A stretch of 9,734 nucleotides of DNA from Ktedonobacter sp. (GTDB taxonomy: Bacteria > Chloroflexota > Ktedonobacteria > Ktedonobacterales > Ktedonobacteraceae): NCBI GenBank assembly GCA_003450555.1, contig DMFQ01000139.1, positions 21,937 through 31,670 of the forward strand. The letters run 5' to 3'. This document shows, piece after piece, positions 6,127 to 9,734 of the stretch. How positions within the stretch are numbered: position 1 is the first letter of the stretch; each line of letters starts with the position of its first letter. The notes under the pieces were generated by a model. It made no database searches, was not told the origin of the DNA, and saw only the letters and a list, made by a program, of their open reading frames with translations. A program made the position numbers and the translations under genes.

Positions 6127-7059
6127 ATGAGCATACAACTTGCAGATGGATTTATTTTCGCAAACGGGCTTCAATTTCACTACCAAAGATGGTCTCCCCC
6201 TATCCCTGACCCGAAGAAGCCTGCCCTTTTATTACTGCACGGTTTAGCATCGGCGGCGCGTATCTGGGATTTCGTTGCACCGCTCCTTGCCGATCGTGCT
6301 TATGTTGTTACTGCGCTTGATCAACGCGGTCATGGTGAAAGCGATAAACCGGAAAATGGCTATGACTTCGCCACGATTATTGCAGATGATAGGGCTGTGG
6401 TGAGGGAGCTTGGTATTGAACGTCCCATCGTCGTAGGACATTCATGGGGCGCCTCCGTTGCACTCGAATATGCCGTGACACAGAGCGTCGATGTGACCGC
6501 CGTCGTTCTAGTGGATGGAGCAACGAATCAACTTTCACTTCGCCCCAATTGGACGCTTGAACAGGCACTAAAAGACCTGGCACCGCCACGTTTTGCCGGT
6601 ACCCCAAGCGACACATTCCTCTCCTACTACCGTAATGGACCCCTTGGACAGCAGTGGTCACCTCAACTAGAGGAGAGTATTCTCCATATCGTGCGGCTGA
6701 GGGAAGATAATACGGTCGCGCCCAACCTGGACTATGAGAATCATCTGCAAATCATTGGCGCTATGTGGGATCAACCGCTTTTTGATCTTTATAGACGAGT
6801 ATCTTGCCCCATTAAGCTCATTGTCGCTGAGCAAGAGCCTGCCAATGAAGCGCAGAAAGAGTTTTTGCGCATGAAGCGCCAGGGTATTGTACAAATTCAG
6901 ATGTTGTGCCCGAACATCGAAATTGTATGGATGCCCAATACCATTCACGATATTCCCTTGCAACGTCCGGCTCAACTCGCTGATGAGATCGTTTCGTTCA
7001 CAAAAACTGTAAGGACACGAGTGCAGGAGGAAGTTCGCGATGCCCCATCTCAAACTTGA
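6127..7059 (+). CDS. Alpha/beta-hydrolase fold protein
   Basis: Probable soluble hydrolase of 310 residues. Visible landmarks of the fold are the oxyanion segment LLLLHGLAS (His38-Gly39), DQRGHGESDKP (65-74, typical of the esterase/dehalogenase-like branch), the nucleophile elbow GHSWG with Ser106, and a C-terminal His274 in NTIHDIPLQRP. The acid of the triad would normally be Asp after strand 7; here the segment reads LIVAEQEPAN, so Glu235 or Glu237 would have to serve. Substrate is not predictable: esterase, amidase and C-C hydrolase activities all occur with this layout. The ATG at 6127 follows GAGAGG by ten bases. Its 3' end overlaps the kamD start by 20 bases, and the kamD ribosome binding site lies inside it, so the two proteins are translationally coupled and may serve the same pathway. 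Standard lysine-fermentation operons have no such hydrolase, as far as I recall. Confidence 0.88.
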   Translation: MSIQLADGFIFANGLQFHYQRWSPPIPDPKKPALLLLHGLASAARIWDFVAPLLADRAYVVTALDQRGHGESDKPENGYDFATIIADDRAVVRELGIERPIVVGHSWGASVALEYAVTQSVDVTAVVLVDGATNQLSLRPNWTLEQALKDLAPPRFAGTPSDTFLSYYRNGPLGQQWSPQLEESILHIVRLREDNTVAPNLDYENHLQIIGAMWDQPLFDLYRRVSCPIKLIVAEQEPANEAQKEFLRMKRQGIVQIQMLCPNIEIVWMPNTIHDIPLQRPAQLADEIVSFTKTVRTRVQEEVRDAPSQT

Positions 7060-8605
7060 TCAGGCCCTGGTAGACGAGGCACGCGCCATCGCGTCACACA
7101 TTGTCGCGCCCGTCATTGACTATATTAGGATGCATACCACCGTCGCCATCGAACGCACAACCTTGCGCCTTGTAGGTGTTGATGGTGTTGACGAAGAAGA
7201 TGTACCCCTGCCAAATCGTGCTGTCGAGAGTGCATTGCCATTATTGTCAGGCGGTATTCTTCGCCCATTTGTTACCATGATGCTGCAAAACAACCTTGAT
7301 GTGCAGGCGACTGCCGCTGCTATTGGACGAGGTGAACTTTCACTGCATGAGGCACGAACCGAGAACGAGTTCCTGACAACCGTTGATACTGAAGCCAGGC
7401 GTTTAGTACGAGAGGGAGTAACCTGTATTCGGGCACGACGCGCCGAGCGTGCTGCAATGGTCGAAGAACTTGGCAATCCACCAACACCATGGCTCTACGT
7501 GATCGTTGCAACAGGCAATATTTATGAAGATATCGTGCAGGCACAGGCAGCAGCAAGGCAAGGGGCGGATGTGATTGCCGTTATTCGCTCAACTGCTCAA
7601 AGCCTCCTTGACTACGTACCTTATGGCCCGACCACGGAAGGCTTCGGTGGCACCTACGCAACCCAGGCTAACTTCAAGTTGATGCGTGCTGCCCTCGACG
7701 AGACAAGCCGTGAGGTTGGACGCTATGTGCGTTTGACTAACTATTGCTCAGGACTTTGCATGCCTGAAATTGCTGCAATGGGCGCATTGGAGCGACTTGA
7801 TATGATGCTCAATGACGCTCTTTACGGTATTATCTTCCGCGACATCAATATGAAACGCACGCTCGTCGATCAACTCTTCTCACGACGCATTAATGCTGCT
7901 GCTGGTATCATTATCAATACAGGTGAAGACAACTACCTGACAACGGCTGACGCACTCGAAGCAGAGCATACCGTGATCGCTTCACAATTCATTAACGAAC
8001 GCTTTGCGCAAATTGCTGGCATTCCACCGGAGCAAATGGGTCTCGGCCATGCTTTTGAAATTGACCCAAGTACACCAAATCACCTTTTGTATGAAATAGC
8101 TTCAGCGCAGTTAATCCGTGATCTTTTCCCTGATAAGCCGATTAAATATATGCCTCCTACACGGCATATGGATGGGAATATCTTTCGTGGACATGTGCTT
8201 GACACCTTTTTTAACCTGGTAGGCGTATTAACAGGCCAGGGCATTCAACTGCTTGGTATGCCGACAGAGGCTATTCACACTCCGCTTTTACAAGATCGCT
8301 TTCTTTCCATTCGCAGTGCCTTGTATGTGTTCAATGCTGCTCGTGACCTGAGTGAACAGTTCGATTGGCGTGAAGATAGCCTGGTAGCACGTTTTGCGAG
8401 TCAAACTCTACGTGATGCCGTTGAACTCCTGCGAGAGATAGATAGGCTCGGACTGTTTAAGGGATTGGAGGTCGGCCTTTTCGCCGCTATTAAACGTTAC
8501 CCGGAGGGTGGGCGTGGCTTAGATGGGGTGATTAAACGCAACGAAACGTATTTCAATCCGTTTTATGAGGAGCTTCTTGCTTCGTCGCGTAATTCCTTTG
8601 TTTGA
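7040..8605 (+). CDS. kamD: Lysine 5,6-aminomutase, alpha subunit
   Basis: Cytoplasmic PLP- and adenosylcobalamin-dependent radical enzyme subunit that, with KamE, moves the terminal amino group of D-lysine or L-beta-lysine to the adjacent carbon in lysine fermentation. The 521 residues fit the TIM-barrel alpha subunit (about 516). There is no cobalamin-binding Rossmann domain, which excludes the large ornithine aminomutase subunit. Family signatures are VIRSTAQSLLDYVPYGPTTE, GFGGTYATQANF, NDALYGIIFRDINMKRT, NTGEDNYLTTADA and KYMPPTRHMDGN. Arg183, Ser188, Tyr262 and Asp297 fall one position from the PLP-site residues I recall for the Clostridium enzyme (Arg184, Ser189, Tyr263, Asp298). The active-site lysine that binds PLP and the cobalamin are contributed by KamE, which does not follow here. 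The ATG at 7040 has AGGAGGAAG at 7025-7033, inside the hydrolase gene. The stop codon is overlapped by the promoter of the next gene. Confidence 0.93.
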   Translation: MPHLKLDQALVDEARAIASHIVAPVIDYIRMHTTVAIERTTLRLVGVDGVDEEDVPLPNRAVESALPLLSGGILRPFVTMMLQNNLDVQATAAAIGRGELSLHEARTENEFLTTVDTEARRLVREGVTCIRARRAERAAMVEELGNPPTPWLYVIVATGNIYEDIVQAQAAARQGADVIAVIRSTAQSLLDYVPYGPTTEGFGGTYATQANFKLMRAALDETSREVGRYVRLTNYCSGLCMPEIAAMGALERLDMMLNDALYGIIFRDINMKRTLVDQLFSRRINAAAGIIINTGEDNYLTTADALEAEHTVIASQFINERFAQIAGIPPEQMGLGHAFEIDPSTPNHLLYEIASAQLIRDLFPDKPIKYMPPTRHMDGNIFRGHVLDTFFNLVGVLTGQGIQLLGMPTEAIHTPLLQDRFLSIRSALYVFNAARDLSEQFDWREDSLVARFASQTLRDAVELLREIDRLGLFKGLEVGLFAAIKRYPEGGRGLDGVIKRNETYFNPFYEELLASSRNSFV

Positions 8606-8630
8606 ACAAACTTGCTATGCCTGCTATAAT
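8602..8630 (+). promoter_or_regulatory. Promoter of the recombinase homologue (consensus extended -10)
   Basis: -35 TTGAAC (8602-8607, four of six), a 17-base spacer, and a perfect -10 TATAAT (8625-8630) preceded by TGC. The -35 overlaps the kamD stop codon (8603-8605). Transcription would start near 8637. The gene therefore has its own start point even though it is only 87 bases behind kamD. Confidence 0.75.
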
Positions 8631-8646
8631 GAAATACATAAAGGCG

Positions 8647-8681
8647 TTATAGGGGTAATCCTCGTAGTTACCCAGCTATAA
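8647..8681 (+). promoter_or_regulatory. 12-bp-arm inverted repeat in the 5' leader of the recombinase homologue
   Basis: Left arm TTATAGGGGTAA (8647-8658), nine-base centre, right arm TTACCC-AG-CTATAA (8668-8681). All 12 arm bases pair, with a two-base AG bulge on the right. As RNA it is a stable hairpin that ends where the Shine-Dalgarno (AAGGGAG, 8680-8686) begins, so it may affect translation. As DNA it has the proportions of a tyrosine-recombinase core site or an operator. It is not followed by a T-run, so a terminator role for kamD is unlikely. Confidence 0.6.
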
Positions 8682-8692
8682 GGGAGTGAGTG

Positions 8693-9724
8693 ATGGAGCA
8701 GGACACTCAGCACAAAAACCAGTCTATAGGGGTACCTAACACGAGTACTATCGTGCCTGACGATACCACTGTTTTACAAAGTAACCTGTTTGCTGATGCA
8801 CCAACGGTCATTGTGAAGCCAACAGATCCCTCAGAAACACCTTTTCCACCGCTGGTTCGTACTCATCCGCTTACTGACCAATCCAGCCTGGCTGCATGCG
8901 CTATACCCTATCAGCAAGAGCTGCTCTTGCGTGGGAAATCAAACTATACCGTGACCTGTTTCCTCTCGGACCTGAGAATGTTCAGCAGCTTTATCGGCCT
9001 GGATACCCCCGTGGGGCGAATTACCAAGGAGCAACTCACTGACTGGCTGATGAAACTGAAGTTTGGCAACAAGGGACAGACACCGGCTCCCAAAACCATG
9101 GCGCGCCGCGTCACCTTTCTCAAGAATTTTTTCACATGGTTGGCGCGCGAGGGTATTATTCGAGAAGATCCTTCCGCGAGCCTGGTTCTGGAACGGCCTT
9201 TACCTCCTTTGCCGGAACTATTGTTTGAAGATGAGATACAACGCCTGTTAGGAGTGGCTGCCGAAGATCCTCGTTGTCAATGCCTGCTCTATCTCGTCCT
9301 CTACGCCGGTTTAAAGAAGGAAGAGGTGATGGGCTTGAAACTAAGCCACATCGACCTCTCAGACCAACAGTCTCCCATGATTATGATCCACTTTGCTCCC
9401 TCTACTGGCAAACAGCACCGTGAGAGGCGTCTTGCTCTTCCAGCCGAATTTTCTACTGTCTTGAAGGAGTATGAGGCGAAACATCATCCTACCAATGAAC
9501 TGTTCGACTGTACCGATCGCAACCTGAATTATATCCTTGGAAGGGTGGTGAAAGCTGCAGGTATACAAAAGCGTGTCACCTTGCAGTTACTCCGGGATAC
9601 TTTCGCGGTGCGACAGCTCAAGGCGGGTGTGACACCAGAAGCGCTGCGCGAGAAGCTTGGTCTTTCCGACGAAGCATGGTTAGAATCTCGTGAGAAATAT
9701 CGGCGCCTGGCCTTCGCAAGATAG
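8693..9724 (+). CDS. Tyrosine recombinase/integrase homologue with degenerate catalytic residues
   Basis: Protein of 343 residues related to phage-integrase/XerC-D enzymes. A variable, probably disordered N-terminal part (1-65) precedes a SAM-like core-binding domain (about 66-155: PYQQELLLRGKSNYTVTCFLSDLRMF onward) and a catalytic-domain-like part (about 175-343). Compared with XerD, the first catalytic Arg is Lys208 (AGLKKEE). The hairpin Lys is kept (Lys240, STGKQHRERRLAL). HxxR is Gln298-Leu-Leu-Arg301 (LQLLRDTFA). The third-motif His is Leu324 (KLGLSDE). The only nearby tyrosine (Tyr336) is about three residues further than expected. Strand-exchange activity is therefore doubtful; a DNA-binding or architectural role is possible. 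The ATG at 8693 is chosen because AAGGGAG lies six bases before it; the GTG at 8690 is too close. It has its own promoter and an inverted repeat in the leader. Nothing else phage-like is in the window. Confidence 0.85.
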   Translation: MEQDTQHKNQSIGVPNTSTIVPDDTTVLQSNLFADAPTVIVKPTDPSETPFPPLVRTHPLTDQSSLAACAIPYQQELLLRGKSNYTVTCFLSDLRMFSSFIGLDTPVGRITKEQLTDWLMKLKFGNKGQTPAPKTMARRVTFLKNFFTWLAREGIIREDPSASLVLERPLPPLPELLFEDEIQRLLGVAAEDPRCQCLLYLVLYAGLKKEEVMGLKLSHIDLSDQQSPMIMIHFAPSTGKQHRERRLALPAEFSTVLKEYEAKHHPTNELFDCTDRNLNYILGRVVKAAGIQKRVTLQLLRDTFAVRQLKAGVTPEALREKLGLSDEAWLESREKYRRLAFAR

Positions 9725-9734
9725 GCTCACAAAC

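Noticed and set aside
8647..8681. Intrinsic terminator for the hydrolase-kamD operon
   Set aside because: The hairpin is strong but lies downstream of the next promoter and is followed by a purine-rich ribosome binding site, not a T-run.
8602..9734. Prophage or genomic island centred on the recombinase homologue
   Set aside because: No tRNA-type attachment site, phage genes, flanking direct repeats or composition shift are visible, and the catalytic residues are degenerate.

Overview
The window reads as ordinary chromosome of a bacterium that resembles the Ktedonobacteria (Chloroflexota). The basis is style only: a membrane-anchored protein with a proline-rich cytoplasmic flank and a long Ala/Thr 'TATA' linker before a beta-rich outer domain, a NarL-type two-component pair whose kinase has a large multi-helix sensor, and roughly balanced base composition. 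No rRNA or tRNA is visible, so the assignment is an inference. No CRISPR array, insertion sequence or complete prophage was seen.

Layout. Positions 3-998 (+): the 3' part of a gene for a single-pass membrane protein with a jelly-roll (LamG/DUF1080-like) extracellular domain; its reading frame is open to the left edge. After 30 bases comes a complete dihydropyrimidinase/hydantoinase gene (1029-2423, +). It converges, across only 12 bases, with a two-component operon on the minus strand: a histidine kinase (5097-3139) followed 19 bases later by a NarL/FixJ response regulator (3119-2436). A sigma70-type promoter with a palindrome in its spacer lies in front of the kinase.

Positions 5098-5438 form a divergent, AT-rich regulatory region. 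To its right lie a possible 44-residue ORF and a small gene for an acidic-tailed protein of unknown function (5600-5935), whose 5' end looks irregular. A good promoter at 6075-6103 then drives a tight operon: an alpha/beta hydrolase (6127-7059) overlapping by 20 bases the gene for the alpha subunit of lysine 5,6-aminomutase (kamD, 7040-8605). The cobalamin-binding beta subunit is not next to it.

A second promoter, whose -35 overlaps the kamD stop codon, precedes a 12-bp-arm inverted repeat and a tyrosine-recombinase homologue (8693-9724). The catalytic residues of that homologue are largely substituted.

The genes do not form one obvious system. The kinase and regulator form a signalling pair of unknown stimulus. 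Hydantoinase and aminomutase both point to catabolism of nitrogenous compounds. The items most worth attention are the recombinase homologue with its adjacent inverted repeat, the kamD gene separated from kamE and coupled to a hydrolase, and the operator-like palindrome in the kinase promoter.
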